Below are positions 1 through 11,450 of a stretch of 64,000 nt of DNA, one piece after another. This stretch comes from Gnetum montanum (lineage: Eukaryota > Streptophyta > Gnetopsida > Gnetales > Gnetaceae). The position numbers were made by a program, and so were the translations under genes. The notes below the pieces were generated by a model. The model searched no databases. It was not told where the DNA came from and worked only from the letters and a program-made list of their open reading frames with translations. Numbering within the stretch: position 1 is the stretch's first letter; every line of letters starts with the position of its first letter. The stretch is from NCBI GenBank assembly GCA_015680685.1, contig MNCI01002256.1, positions 52,971-116,970 on the forward strand. The letters run 5' to 3'.

Positions 1-648
1 AAAGGATGCTCTTGTGAAAGATTAACAAAATTGTAAATAGAAGAATCCCTTGAAGATACATAACAAAAAATAATATAAAGAACCTTTGAAATGCTTCAAA
101 CTTTAACCCACAAATATTGGTTATTATCCTAAACTTTGTGCAACTTAATAGAATGATCTTTGGACTTTTTGATTAAAAAACCAATACCACAAGAAGGTCC
201 ACCCCTATCCTTGGAATGCTTATTTCTAACAAAAATGATATGAAAGCTTGGAATAAATATAGTTAGAGATTTTTTTTACTTCCTAGGTTTTAGCACAAAA
301 AAACAAATCAAAATCACTAAAGAAATGACTAGTATCTAAAGTAGCAACTTTATTAGTTGATGAACCTTTGACATTAAGGAAACCATATGCAATATTAAAA
401 AAATTCCTATTTTTAGGGATTTGCCCTCTCCTTGATGGGTGTTGGAACCTAAAATAAGTAAAACATAAGTACACTGTAAGATTTTATAAATGTTTATAAC
501 TCAGTGCTACCTAGTAGAATTGAACCTGTGACCTAGCCCTCTTTTTAATAACTGTAACATATTTATAGTTCAAGTAAGCAAATTTATCTTCAATATGAAC
601 TTGTTTAACATTCTACCATTCTTTATGCTTTTTAACATACTCTTTTTT
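1..648. other. AT-rich flank, no gene identified
   Basis: No recognisable gene was found here. A short minus-strand open stretch (474 to 283) looks superficially exon-like: it is preceded in its own direction by a TTTTAG-like acceptor and contains a run of ordinary residues (NIAYGFLNVKGSSTNKVATL). I cannot link it to a family. It lies downstream, in the minus direction, of the possible first exon near 741-872, so both could belong to one unrecognised divergent gene. That is speculation. Confidence 0.3.
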
Positions 649-734
649 GGTTAGGTCTTCATTAAACCAAATCTTTTTTCTTTTCAAGATAGGTTAGGTC
701 TTCATTAAACCAAATCTTTTTTCTTTTCAAGATA
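649..734. repeat. exact 43-bp tandem duplication
   Basis: The 43-bp unit that begins GGTTAGGTCTTCATTAAACC at 649 is repeated without change from 692 to 734. Perfect identity in otherwise degraded intergenic DNA points to a recent replication-slippage or repair event. Confidence 0.9.
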
Positions 735-740
735 CTTTTA

Positions 741-872
741 TTATTTCAAACCTTTATCTCTTTGATGCGAATCAGCAAACTTAATAAGAATCTGTCCACG
801 TTTTGTGATGTCCGTATCAATTTTCTTGAACTTACGTGCTTTTACTTTCTTTAACGAGGATCTTGGATTTGC
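741..872 (-). other. possible first coding exon of a divergent gene
   Basis: Read on the minus strand, an ATG at 872 opens a 44-codon stretch beginning MANPRSSLKKVKARKFKKID, rich in basic residues, and ending near a TAATAA with a possible splice donor (AAAG|GTTTGA) just before it. The open frame continues upstream of this ATG towards 1298, but that part is low complexity and probably not coding. I do not recognise the protein. Its support is its residue composition and its head-to-head placement with the carrier gene about 1 kb away, a common plant arrangement. It could equally be chance. Confidence 0.2.
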
Positions 873-1328
873 CATTTTTGTAAGAAAAGTAATTTTTGGA
901 GGAAGTGAACAGAACCAGCAAAGAAAGACCCACCCGAATCCAGTGTCCGTAACTCCAAAAATCCTGATTGTTTCATACGCACCATCATAAGTAATTTTGT
1001 TTATATTTAGTGCGCATATTAAGACAGAACCGTTCTGGAATGGGACAGGTGGCGCCACACGCCCATCATCGAAGAATTCAACTTCAATCGCCATTCTGAT
1101 ACGTCTTCCTGGATTGCAGGAAACATTTGACAAACAAAGAAGAGCACAAGAAGCAGAAACACGTTGCATTAGCATTAGCATCAGCAGAAGCAGCAGCGAA
1201 AAACCAGAGCGAGCGAGGGGGCGAGGCTTGTTGCTGAAGGCGGCCCGGCAAGCAGCAACAGCAGCGAAGGCTCCATCCATCCTTAAATACAGACACAAAT
1301 ATTTTGGAGTTTTGCTGTTGTAATGGAA

Positions 1329-1337
1329 TTAGGGTTT
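1329..1337 (-). promoter_or_regulatory. telo-box (TTAGGGTTT)
   Basis: TTAGGGTTT, the complement of AAACCCTAA, a motif known from promoters of plant ribosomal-protein and growth-related genes. It lies about 550 bp upstream of the carrier ATG. Confidence 0.45.
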
Positions 1338-1507
1338 AGCCTTCGCTTTTGTTGTCTATGCTCATGCTCGGTTCCATTTTTCCACGGCCGCAAAGACGGA
1401 TGTTTGTAAAACTTGTTTGTGGTCGTCCAATTAAAATAGCCAGGGCTGCTGCTTCTTGATGTCGTTTGCCTCGCCGGCCGATGAAACTAGTTTCTACTCT
1501 GAAATCG

Positions 1508-1516
1508 TTAGGGTTT
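1508..1516 (-). promoter_or_regulatory. second telo-box (TTAGGGTTT)
   Basis: A second exact TTAGGGTTT, 179 bp after the first and in the same orientation. Two copies in a short leader make a functional role more likely than one would. Confidence 0.45.
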
Positions 1517-1889
1517 CCAACATTTTGCTCCTCTTCCTTCCGCCGTCCTTCCAGAGAGACATGGGATAAGCATCGCACGTTTTTCGTTGCTTCGATTTAT
1601 CCAATCCGCGTAGGTACGCAAAGCAATTTTGGCAATTATATCCCAGTGCTGGCAGCACAGCATTTTCATGTGGAATTTGAGCATTCATCGTGAAAATTGT
1701 GCTGGTTCTGGTCACTTCAGGGTTTGCTGCGTTTCCATGTGATCATAGGAATTGGCCGAGAGATTTGATTCGATTTGCATAGTGTTGAGGGAAGGACAGG
1801 ATTTTGTGCTTGATTTTGATAGTAAAGTCTGCTGTTTTTGGAGATTGTTGGAGGTTTCTATCCAGTGACAATTCAAGGTTTAGGTGAAA

Positions 1890-4800
1890 ATGGGCACTGC
1901 CCAGCCTCAGGAGTCTGCAATCACAAGCATGGTTGCATCGCAGACGGTAATTGCGAGCCAGGAGGAGTCCCCAAATAGCCGCTCTGTGGTTTTAGATGCA
2001 ATGCCGGTTTACATGAAGGAGCTTATTGCCGGAGGATGTGCTGGCGGATTTGCAAAAACAGCTGTGGCACCTTTGGAGCGAATTAAAATTCTTTTACAGG
2101 TCAGTGGAAGTTTCTCTCCAAATGTAACGGACTATCCTTAAATTATAATATAAGATTTCACTTTCAACATGATGTGAAAATGTTTCTGAATTGGAGCATG
2201 GATTTTCCTATGGGCGCTCCACCTGCATCTTCAGAAATTTGTCCAAGTTTTCCCAAAGTTTTGTGGACATATTAGGCCACTTCAAATCTCACCTCCGAAA
2301 TTGTTTTTATTCTTGTGTTGGAAAACCGATAAGCCGAGAGAATTTAATATATGCGGTATTTTTTGAAAACAATTCATTTTTGATAATGCATTTTTTTATA
2401 ATCATCCATAATATAAACATGATACATTTTTGTGTAAAACTCATTCAAGGCTAATGACAGTCTCCCTAGTTTGAAGATTACAGATTCTTTGCATCTTGTA
2501 TTGGAAGGACTGACAGATTTGCTATCAGCTTGTTATAAGCTAATAAGTGGGAATGTTGTTAACAAATTTTCCGAAGTCGGACATTTATTATGCTAGTGCG
2601 ATTATGATAGCATACTATTATAGATGCTGCGTGTCTTTACTTTTAATCTCTATGTTGTTCTAAGCATGTTTTGTATGCAGACAAAACATGGGAACTTTGA
2701 TTCACTAGGTGTCTATAGATCATTCAGGAAAATTTTGCATGATGAAGGCATTCTCGGTTTGTACAAGTGAGTGGTTTGATACAGAAAACTGATTTTGTAA
2801 CTTCTCTTGTTGCATGATGTATGCATTTGTTTTTGATTGTTTTGGTGGTCAACTTGAAATCAGAGGAAATGGTGCAAGTGTCATCAGGATTGTTCCTTAC
2901 GCTGCGCTTCATTTTATGGCCTATGAGCAATATCGCTGTTGGATTTTAAACAACTTTCCTAGCTTGGGAACTGGTCCTTTTGTGGATCTTTTAGCTGGAT
3001 CAGTTGCAGGTGGAACTGCGGTCATGTGCACATATCCCTTAGATTTGGCCAGGACAAAGTTGGCATATCAGGTGTTTATTTTTACCTTCTTTCTGCTTTC
3101 TTAAATGGTGATTTTTCACAGCAGTCAATGTGCTTGACTATCAATGAATTTGTTTTTTTCAAAAATTAATGAAACATAATTCATATCTCACATGTTTTCT
3201 ACTTTCCTGTATTTATCTCAAACTATGATACTGATATCTGACAGCACAGCTGTTATTTTCAACAGTAATATGATTTATATTCTTTTGGAAAGTGCTTTAT
3301 AGAAATTATTGTCACACATGTTCTTTCAGGTTGACAATCAATGCAAAGCAGGCTTAGACAAAAGTCTCAAAGTCAAATGTGACCAACCATTATATACTGG
3401 TGTTGTTGATGTTTTTAAAAAGGTTTATAGGGCCGATGGATTTCGAGGTCTCTACAGAGGACTTGGTAGGCTTGATTTTCATGTTTTCTTGTTTTAACAT
3501 TTTAGTAGTAAATTACTGAATCCCAAACAATCCCAAACCATTGCTTTTGTTTCGAGTTGGAACTCTATAGGGAAGGGTGCATCAGAGCATGATCTTTTTC
3601 TTGAGTATGCTATTGGCCATACTCAATGTAATTTACATATGTCATTTAGAATTTTACGTACAAGAAACGGTTGCTGCTTATATGAGGCAACAGGGAAACA
3701 TAGTGTTAATGTATTTTAGGGCTAGCTAATTCATTTTGTATGACTTAATGAACCTCAGCTCTGATGAAAAGGGAACCAGAATGAATGTTGAGTGCACGGT
3801 GGGAGTGGAATGAAGCTTGCAAATGTTACTGAAATGTTGAGTGCAAATGTGGAGAAGTTAATAAGAAAAATGCAAAAAATTCAAACTCTTAATGCAGGAA
3901 GCTTGGGTGTGAGTGATTATTATTTGATAAACCAGATCTAATTGAAATGAAACATATTTATGGATTTTAATAAAATTGAACATGGAAATGACACTTTTAA
4001 GTAGAAAATGGAATTCTAGCAGGGAAATGGATCAGATCTAGCGATTAAATGAAGCAAAGTAATTTGGATAACGTAATCAGACAAAAGCTGGGCAAAGCCC
4101 AAATGAAACCCCAACATATCAATTAATTTAAATGATTCATTCTGCAGCACCCATTGTTTCAGTCAACATTGTTTGATCAGACTTTAAGCAAGCAATGTGC
4201 AGCCTGATCAAGCAAACAATGTGCTTTTCCAGAATAACTTCATTTTTCCTTTAAACCATTCCATTTGACTAAGGTGAATAACTAACAGTGGTTTGCTTAT
4301 GGATGACATGTTATACATAAAACTAATTTAAAACCTCACTTATAAACTCTCGATGTAATCAAGTTGATTCTTTGCATGTGCTTTAAAGTCCTTGAATGTT
4401 CAAAATGCCTCCTTTTTCTTAGCGCAGCAATATGGACTAGGTATAACTGGAAAAATCATCTAAAACCACCATGAAGTACGTAGAACTTTTGAAAGTTGCA
4501 GTTTCCATTGGACCTACCAAATCCACGTGAATCAATTCAATCGGTTGAGTTTTTCTCTCCATAAAAATATTATGGGTGTTTTCGTTGGTTTTCATGCAAG
4601 CTCCATACAATTCAGATGGGTTTGGTTGACATCTAATTCCAATTTCACTTTTTTCTTTTGCTATATGCATGATCTTAGAATAAGAATAATGATCAAAATG
4701 CAGATGCCATGAATGAGATGGATTTTTAATCAACAGTGACAATGAAACCAACTTTTTCCTGTTGGAAATGCAATAAATGCATAAATATGAGTAGACATCT

Positions 4801-7800
4801 TCTGCAGTACAGTGCTAAATACTTCATCATTCTTCATCGTGTAATCATTCTTATCAAACATGACTGATGTCTCTTGATACCATCTGACCAACTGACATTA
4901 ATGAGGTAGACAAGTTTAGAACATAGTACAAATTATTTTTTATGCCAGTGATTTTGAGAAATACTCCATCTCCAGCATTGATAAATCCAAGGTTTGCAGG
5001 TTTGAGATTAACCATTATCTCTTTGTTAGAAGTAAGTGATTTGAACAATGATTATTCATGATTCAAGTGGATGAATCAAGCACCTTTGGTGTTAGCATGG
5101 CTGAAAACATGGCAGCCTCTCCTTCAATCTTTGCTGGCATGTCATTTTGAGGTTTTATGGATGAAGAACCACAATTTCCCATTCACTTCAACAATCTTTC
5201 TTGGTTTTATATGGCAGGAAATCCAACTTTCCATTGATATCTATTTTCTATTTGACCAAGTTTGCTTTAATGTGTACACCAGAAGTTGTTTCTTCTTTGA
5301 TTGCTGCCTTGAAAGGAATTTCCTTTTCCTTTTAGAAAGTTTGATCTTCCTCATCTGGGTGCTTTTTTTCTTGGTGGGGAGACTTTGAAATTCTGACAAT
5401 TCTACTGTTGATGAATTGATTTTATTGATTCTCAGCACTTCCTTGGCACTAATTGTTATTTCTTACATGTTCTTATGGATTTCCCCCCTCTGTTTTGTAC
5501 ACTTCTTTTAAAGAATGCTTCATGGCTTTGTTTTATTTCTTATGTTCTTTGAACCTGCAATCATAATGATTAAATTTCTGATGGTTGCATACATTTGTTT
5601 GAAGAAGTGCTTCAGGGATTTTCTTCATTGGACATAGATAACCTTCAAATTCTCTGCTATACCTCATTTGCATGATCTAACTATTCATACTGGTGCTTTT
5701 AACTTCATTTTGAAATCAATCTCAGCTCTCCTTTGTTGAGATTTTGACTATGATTCTTGCATAAATAGGCAATGAAACTGAGTGAAAATGATCATTTTAA
5801 CTAACACATCCTCTTTAATGTTTTGTGTCAATGTTGTTCTCTTATCTGGATTCAAAACATTGACTTGTCATTGGTTGAAGCAGTGATTTTCCACCACACG
5901 AAAACAATTATTGACTTTGAGCAGGCTTCTCATGAGATGGCACCAATACGTGAAATCCTGGGTGCTTTTGAAAATTAATAAACATGTTGGTATCTTCTTC
6001 ATCATTTTGAAAATTCAACAAAAACAGACTAATCTTCTTTTGTGTCCTGCCAGTCTAATACTAAATGTCAAAGCTGTGTTGATACAGTAGGGTTCATTTG
6101 ATGTCAGTGCATGCTCGTTCAGAAAAAAATCAAAAAGATTGAAAATGTCCAAGGAGATTTCATGAGAATAATCAATTTCAAAGCCATGAAAATTTTCATA
6201 ATTTCTAAGTAAGAGAAAGCAGGACAAACTATCAAAGGAGACGTAACTACTCATTAGAATAATCAATATCAAAGCCATGAAAATTTTCATAATTTTGAAA
6301 TAAGAGAAAGCAGGACAAACTATCAAAGAGGGAGAGGAAACAACTCTCAAAGTAGCAATTCAAGATTCAAGTGTGAAGGAAATTGGAGAATAAATGGTTT
6401 GTGATGCCTGCCTATGTTGCAACAAACCAGGTTGCACAGAAGAACAATGGTTGAAAATGGGATTACCTACTATATAAAATTGATAGCGTGCATCATCTAC
6501 ACAGCCCCAATTATCAGTGAGGCATAGCTCACTTGGATAGAGCATGTGGCTTGTAGTTGTGCAAGTTACAGGTTTCATTCCAAGGGGGCAGGCTGAAGCA
6601 GGTTCCACTTGGGGGCCCAGTATAAATATTCGTTTAGGGACTATGACACCATGTAGATAGTAGTATCAATTTATTTTCCTGCCTTAACTGGTTAGCCCAT
6701 GTTGTTGGGATAAAGGCACGGTAATGATGTGATTCTCGCAAGCCTAGATTGAGAAGGAAGCACAGTGTGAAGGAGGGGCAAGCTAATCATTCAGCTATTT
6801 TGACAACAAATGCACTTGATTTATTTATTTGGATTGTGGATAGTGGTTGTTCAAACCGTATGACACCTCACAGAGAAATGGCCATGAATCTCAGGCCTAC
6901 TGATTTAAGATCCAACAAGGTTGAAGATGGTGCATTTGTGAAAATTGAAGCAATTGGAGATGCCAGTATTACAATGCAAGATGGAAGGCACAGTAATATT
7001 TATGATGTTCTTTTTTCTCCATAGATGTCAAATTCAGTTTTCATCAATTTGTGAAATGATTGCAAAGAAAAACAAAGTTGTATTTGATAAATTTGGTTGT
7101 CCAATGACAAATGGTCAAGGTTTTAGCCACGCTATAGAAAAATTGTGAAATGATTTTTATACTCACTGTTGGACATGCAAGGATCAGGAAAAAAATTGGA
7201 CCAGAATTCATTAATGAATTGTTCGAAAATCCTTCCATTTTGTGGCACAAGAGACTATCAGTGTATCTACTCAAACATCATTAACATAAAAAAATCATCA
7301 TCATCATCCTAGTCTTATTCCTACTACATGAGTAGGCTATATGAGTTCTTTTATGGCATTTGCTTCTGTTAAAACCCAAATAAGCATTTATACCCAAATC
7401 TTGGATGCTTTTCTTTATGCAACTAAACCAAGTATATTTTGGTCTACCTCTTGGTTGGTTTCCCTCAATTTTAATAAAGTGGACTCTTTTAACAGGAGCA
7501 TTCTTCAGTCTTCTTAACACATGACTGAATGATCTAAAATGTCTTTCTTTAATCTTCTCATCTATAGGAGCTACTCCCAAACTTCCCCTAATAAGAGAGT
7601 TGCTGATTTGATCTTTTCTAGTCACACTCATTATCCACCTCAGCATACACAACTTTGCCACATGCATGCATTGCACCTGATGTGTTTTGATAGGCCAACA
7701 TTCTGCACCAGAAAGGATCGTGAGCCTAATTGTAGTTCTGTGAAACTTACACTTCAATGTAGCAGGGATTCTTCTATCAGAAAGTACACCACTAGCTTCT

Positions 7801-10800
7801 TGCCATTTCCTCCATCTTGCTTCCATTCTGTTTGACACATAATTGGTAATCTCACCATCTACTTGTACAAGGGACCCCAAGTATCTGAATTGTTTACATT
7901 GAGAAACTTATTGGTTTTAAATTCTAATATTTGTTTCTTCATTACTAGCTATTTCATGAAAAGTGCACACCATGTTTTTTATTTTAGTTCTACTAATTCT
8001 CAACCCTTTTGACTCTAAGGTGTTTCTCCAAGTCTCCATTTTTGCAGCCAGGCCTTCCTTAGATCCAGCTACCAGAACAATATCATCATCAAAGAGCATA
8101 CACATAGAAATATCATCTTGAATGTCTTTGGTTAGCTCATCCAGAATATTGGCAAACAAATAAGGGCTTGCAGTGGATCTATGGTGTAACCTGACCTTCA
8201 CAGGAAAGTCTGAAGTCTCCACAGATCATGGGAACTCAAGTTGTGGCACCATCATACATATCTTGAATAGCCTTTATGTATCCAATAGGAATATCCTTCC
8301 TCTTTAATGCCTGCCAAATAATATCTTAGGGAACCCTATGATACACTTTTTCCAAATCAATAAAAATCATTTGCAGATTCCTTCTTTTACACCTGAATTT
8401 CTCCATCAGTTGTCGTAACAAGAAGATAGCTTCTGTAGTAGATCTTCTAATTATAAAAACAAACTGATTCTCAGAAACAGTTGATTTTTGCCTTAAGTGT
8501 TGTTCTATAACCCTTTTCCATAGCTGGTATTGTTCATAAGTTTAATGCCTCTATAGTTCCTACAATTTTGGACGTCTCCCTTGTTCTTGTAGATGGGTAC
8601 TATAGTGCTTTTTCTCTAATCATCCAGCATTTTCCCCTCCTGAATCTTGTTGAACAAGTTTGTCAACCAGGTAATCCTTATATCTCCCATAGACTTCCAT
8701 ACCTCTCTAAGGAAGGATACCATCAAGTCCTGCTGCTTTACTGTTCATCATCTTCATAAGGGTTATCTTTACTTAAAAGTTGAAAAACAATTCCATGTAT
8801 TCAACTTTATCTCTAGGGAATTCTTCATTAAGTAGCCCCTGAAAATATATCCTTGTCTGAGAACAAAATCTTTTCAATAGCAGACTTGATGCATCTATTA
8901 TGGTCATCAAGATAAAAATATAATTAGCGTTATTGGAATCAATTTCTTAACAAGTGTCTCAGACATGTGAAAAAGGAAAACACTAAACACAGCCTGATGA
9001 TTCAACTATGGAAAGGTTTGTTGGCCCTATGTCTAGACTCACAATGAAGGACACAAAATACATGATGTTCATGGTTGATGATTGCACTGGATAGACATGG
9101 AGTTATCTATTAAATTCCACATATGAGACATTATCCACATTCAACAGCAGCGGATGGTCAGAGGGCCATTTTGATCACTCCCATTTTGATGATTTGAATG
9201 TGTATACCAGTGAAAACCAGTGCACCTTGGGTCTTGTGTTCAGATCCCAAATTTTGTTGTAGAGGAAAAAAGTGTTCAATTTTTGTGTTTCTCGGTATTT
9301 CTGTACCACAAATTTTAGAGCTTTGTTAGCCAGATTGTTTTGACTGAAGTAGCAATAGTTAAAGTTGTTCATTCCTTCCAAAGTGTTATCAAGAATGTGA
9401 TTTGCTAAGGGGTTTTATTGTGTTTAGCAAAATATAAATCCCCTCATTACGCTTTGGAGTTGGGTTGACATTTAAAATTTTGCTTCAATCATCCATTATT
9501 ATCTCAAAGCTTTGATGTACATAAAGAACCAATTCAAGTATTTTGTAACCATTTCCCCATACTGATGAAGTTTCTGCTGAAGCTGACTAACTGTGACAAC
9601 TAGAATTATCTAACATTGGTTTTGGTATTTTCCCCAACCTGAAAATATTCTCCATCAGTAGGGTAGAAGTTCAATTCTAAATAAATAAATTCTGGGATTT
9701 CGTTGTTTTGTAAAAGAAAAAGATTTTATCATCCAAATTATAGATGCATATTATAAATATATAGTTAAGTTAGTTAACTTCCAATCTTGTCTCTTGTTGT
9801 TGCCTTGTATAGGATTATCTCTCATCCCTTACACATTCTACAAGACTCCATTGTTAGTTCATGTATCTTTGATAGTACAACTCCTTGTCCAATATTTTCA
9901 CCACTCAGACTCGTAAACTCAAGCTGTTCTTATAGCTTCTTTTTGTGTTTTGTCATCTATTTTTTTCTGTGACATGCTTTGGTCCTTTTGGCTTCTGGGC
10001 AAACTTCCAGGGTATGTTTCTGGGTCTTTGTATACTTTTCATCTTCAATACTAACTCCATATTTTGAATGAATATAATATTTACACGTCTCAGTTGATTC
10101 ATGTGCCACTCTTTGTGAGTTGGTTAGATCGTTCTTTGTGAGTTCTTTTTTTGTGAGCTCACTGAACTTCTAGACCTCACTTTAATTAAACTTGTAGACA
10201 TCACTGCTTAAGTTGCCTTGAATCATTGCAACCTTTCCAAACGTTCAGAACTCTCTAAAACTACTCTGAATTGCTTCTCAAGTTCATATGGATTTCAATT
10301 ATGAATTCAAATTTATGATTGTATTAAGGATTTAAGACAGACGTCGGCACCTTTTAATAGTTTTCGTTTGCTCTGTAGGGCCAACACTGGTTGGAATACT
10401 TCCATATGCTGGTTTGAAATTTTATTTTTATGAAGAATTTAAGAGCCATGTTCCTGCGGACCGACAATCTTCCATTGTCATGAAGTTAGCGTGTGGTGCT
10501 TCAGCAGGTCTAATGGCACAGACTCTGACATATCCACTGGATGTTATCAAGAGACAAATGCAGGTTGGTTATGAGGGATTTTCTGGTATTTTATTTTTCA
10601 GAGGTTTTGTGTCACCTTTTAATGGATACATTTTTTGTGATCAGTTTCTTTAAACCAGTGTTTTTTTGGTGAGAAATATTCAGGTGCAAAGCCTTTCCAC
10701 TGTTTCAAACCATTTGATAGAGCCTAGAATTAAGGGAACCTTGCAGGGGCTTATTGCTGTCGTGCAGACACAAGGCTGGAAGCAGCTTTTCGCTGGCTTG

Positions 10801-11061
10801 AGTATTAATTACATTAAGGCATGGATATTTCTCACTCCGCTCATCTAATATACTGTCATATTTGTATGTTTTGCTTTTCATTTTTACCTGTGCAGAACAA
10901 TAGTGCAAGTGCGTTATTAACATGATTTAATATAAATGCCGATGCTTTTGTATCTGCAGATAGTTCCTTCAGTTGCGATCGGCTTTGCTGCTTACGACGG
11001 AATGAAGTCTTGGTTACGTTGCCCTCCTCGTGAAAAGCCACGATTTAAGGCTTCCCTGTGA
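1890..11061 (+). CDS. mitochondrial coenzyme A carrier (MCF/SLC25 family), 7 exons
   Basis: Exons: 1890-2099, 2681-2766, 2864-3071, 3330-3465, 10379-10563, 10684-10818 and 10960-11061. Together they make 1,062 bp, or 353 codons plus TGA. The frame is open across all joins with matching phases. The protein has the three tandem repeats of the SLC25 family. Signature helices are [10 protein letters not shown] (about residues 61-70), [13 protein letters not shown] and [11 protein letters not shown], each with the Px[DE]xx[KR] motif, followed by [FL]YRGLG-type segments. Blocks such as [27 protein letters not shown] and [15 protein letters not shown] match plant CoA carriers (CoAc1/CoAc2 type), which import CoA across the inner mitochondrial membrane. 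I start at ATG 1890; an in-frame GTG at 1884 is not a plausible plant start. The N-terminal 45 residues are Ser/Gln-rich and longer than I expect for the family. Introns are GT-AG except the last, which is GC-AG. The gene looks intact and functional. Confidence 0.93.
4437..5110 (-). pseudogene. Ty1/copia pol fragment (protease to integrase)
   Basis: On the minus strand, 5048-4854 encodes the region after a copia protease (VYYVLN-like [17 protein letters not shown], the usual NVLYVPxLxxNLLSVGQ block). Then 4751-4437 encodes the GAG-pre-integrase and integrase start: [13 protein letters not shown] (HxxxH), a degraded Cys pair, then [13 protein letters not shown] with [13 protein letters not shown], containing the first catalytic Asp of the integrase. 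Frames are broken between the blocks. Further upstream (to about 5440) a Lys-rich stretch may be decayed gag. It is a dead element inside the host intron, oriented against the gene. Confidence 0.75.
6161..6333. repeat. 91-bp tandem duplication
   Basis: The sequence starting AGAATAATCAATTTCAAAGC near 6165 recurs 91 bp later (near 6256) with only a few changes, including the block AAGAGAAAGCAGGACAAACT. It lies in intron 4 next to the copia fragment. Confidence 0.75.
6512..6732 (+). mobile_element. tRNA-derived SINE candidate
   Basis: An A-box-like TAGCTCACTTGG (6525-6536) is followed 46 bp later by a B-box-like GGTTTCATTCC (6571-6581), with GGATAGAGCATGTGGCTTGTAG between them as in a tRNA body. 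The acceptor stem does not close, so this is not a tRNA gene. About 150 bp of non-tRNA sequence follows and ends with CATGTTGTTGGGATAAAGGC and an ATGATG tail. That end resembles the 3' end of the LINE 600 bp away, as expected of a SINE that uses LINE machinery. No target duplication was defined. Confidence 0.5.
6749..7278 (+). pseudogene. Ty1/copia fragment, protease and GAG-pre-integrase
   Basis: The frame from 6749 contains [17 protein letters not shown], the copia retropepsin active site (DSGCS), and then [11 protein letters not shown] and NIYDVLFSP. After a break, PSILWHKRL (about 7229-7260) is the start of the GAG-pre-integrase block. The element is then cut by a minus-strand LINE and continues at about 8955. 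It runs in the same direction as the host gene, opposite to the copia fragment at 4437-5110. Confidence 0.8.
7283..8800 (-). mobile_element. LINE (non-LTR retrotransposon) reverse transcriptase, probably RTE-like, 5' truncated
   Basis: In minus direction the blocks are [49 protein letters not shown], then [17 protein letters not shown] and [13 protein letters not shown]. After a frameshift come [19 protein letters not shown] and [18 protein letters not shown] with [23 protein letters not shown]. This is the order of a plant non-LTR reverse transcriptase and its C-terminal part. The palm position usually AYDRV reads VYHRV and the usual FADD reads FDDD, so the enzyme is probably dead. The 3' end (7287-7302) is a short GAT repeat, as in RTE elements. 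No endonuclease domain was found. Confidence 0.8.
8955..9125 (+). pseudogene. Ty1/copia integrase fragment, continuation of 6749-7278
   Basis: In one frame, TCEKGKH (second half of the integrase zinc site) is followed by [20 protein letters not shown] and MVDDCTG, the start of the catalytic core. Together with 6749-7278 it rebuilds the normal copia order once the LINE between them is set aside. Stops interrupt it and nothing of RT or RNase H remains downstream. Confidence 0.7.
9126..10378. other. rest of intron 4, nothing identified
   Basis: AT-rich sequence with no coding or structural element I can support. A pyrimidine-rich acceptor at 10371-10378 precedes exon 5. Confidence 0.4.
10819..10959 (+). 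other. GC-AG intron (intron 6)
   Basis: The join [13 protein letters not shown] is fixed by protein similarity within the family. It requires exon 6 to end at AAG 10818 followed by GCATGG, and exon 7 to start after TATCTGCAG at 10959. No GT is available before an in-frame stop at about 10847. GC-AG introns are a known minor class in plants. Confidence 0.85.
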
Positions 11062-11450
11062 ATCTGGGGCAAGGTTCTTAAAAGTGATATAAAATTAGGG
11101 ATTTCCAACAATAAGATTGCCAGTGAAAAATGATCATTTTACCACATTTCAAAGTGATCACAATCTATATTTCCAACGTTTATCCCTATAACATTAGCTT
11201 TCCACATTCAATTTTAATAGGATATTGTGTTTCATACAGAATCTTATGGAAATGTTGCAAGTCGAAAGAATCTTATCATTAAGAATGATAAATTTACGAA
11301 TCTTCAGTGCTTTTTGATTGTGTGTTTTTTGCCTAAACTAATGGCATTCAATTTATTTCTAAGTTTCAATGAAAGCGGTAATAATATGGTTTGTATTCCT
11401 GCTGGTGTCTTAATACGTAGTTTTTGGGTATGTTAAAAAAGCATATTTCC
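11062..11450 (+). other. probable 3' UTR of the carrier gene
   Basis: Sequence after the TGA at 11059-11061. An AATAAGATT at about 11109 and an AATAATATGGTTTGT near 11381 could be polyadenylation elements, but plant signals are loose. The end cannot be fixed. Confidence 0.35.

Larger units (their letters stand above)
1084..1889 (+). promoter_or_regulatory. promoter and 5' UTR region of the carrier gene
   Basis: This stretch between the possible divergent exon and the carrier start is richer in G+C than its surroundings and contains GCAGCAG-type low-complexity sequence around 1185-1265. It has two TTAGGGTTT motifs (1329-1337 and 1508-1516), plus a shorter AGGGTTT near 1719. Such telo-box motifs are frequent in promoters and leaders of plant housekeeping genes. 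I cannot fix a transcription start. Part of this sequence may be a 5'-UTR intron, since TTTAG or CAAG near 1877-1883 could act as an acceptor just before the ATG. Confidence 0.45.
3466..10378 (+). other. intron 4 of the carrier gene, 6.9 kb, filled with retroelement debris
   Basis: The donor is G|GTAGGC after 3465 and the acceptor CTCTGTAG before 10379. The phase-1 split glycine codon joins YRGLG to [11 protein letters not shown] as in other plant CoA carriers. All other introns are between about 0.1 and 0.6 kb, so this one has grown by insertion: a minus-strand Ty1/copia fragment, a SINE candidate, and a plus-strand Ty1/copia fragment that itself carries a minus-strand LINE. The remaining parts (3466-4436 and 9126-10378) show nothing I can name. 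Confidence 0.85.

Noticed and set aside
741-1298. 185-codon minus-strand open frame
   Set aside because: Its first two thirds are low complexity and overlap the GCAGCAG promoter region. Only the last 44 codons look protein-like, so I list just that part at low confidence.
1884-1889. GTG at 1884 as the carrier start
   Set aside because: A plant nuclear gene is expected to start at ATG; ATG 1890 is in the same frame two codons later.
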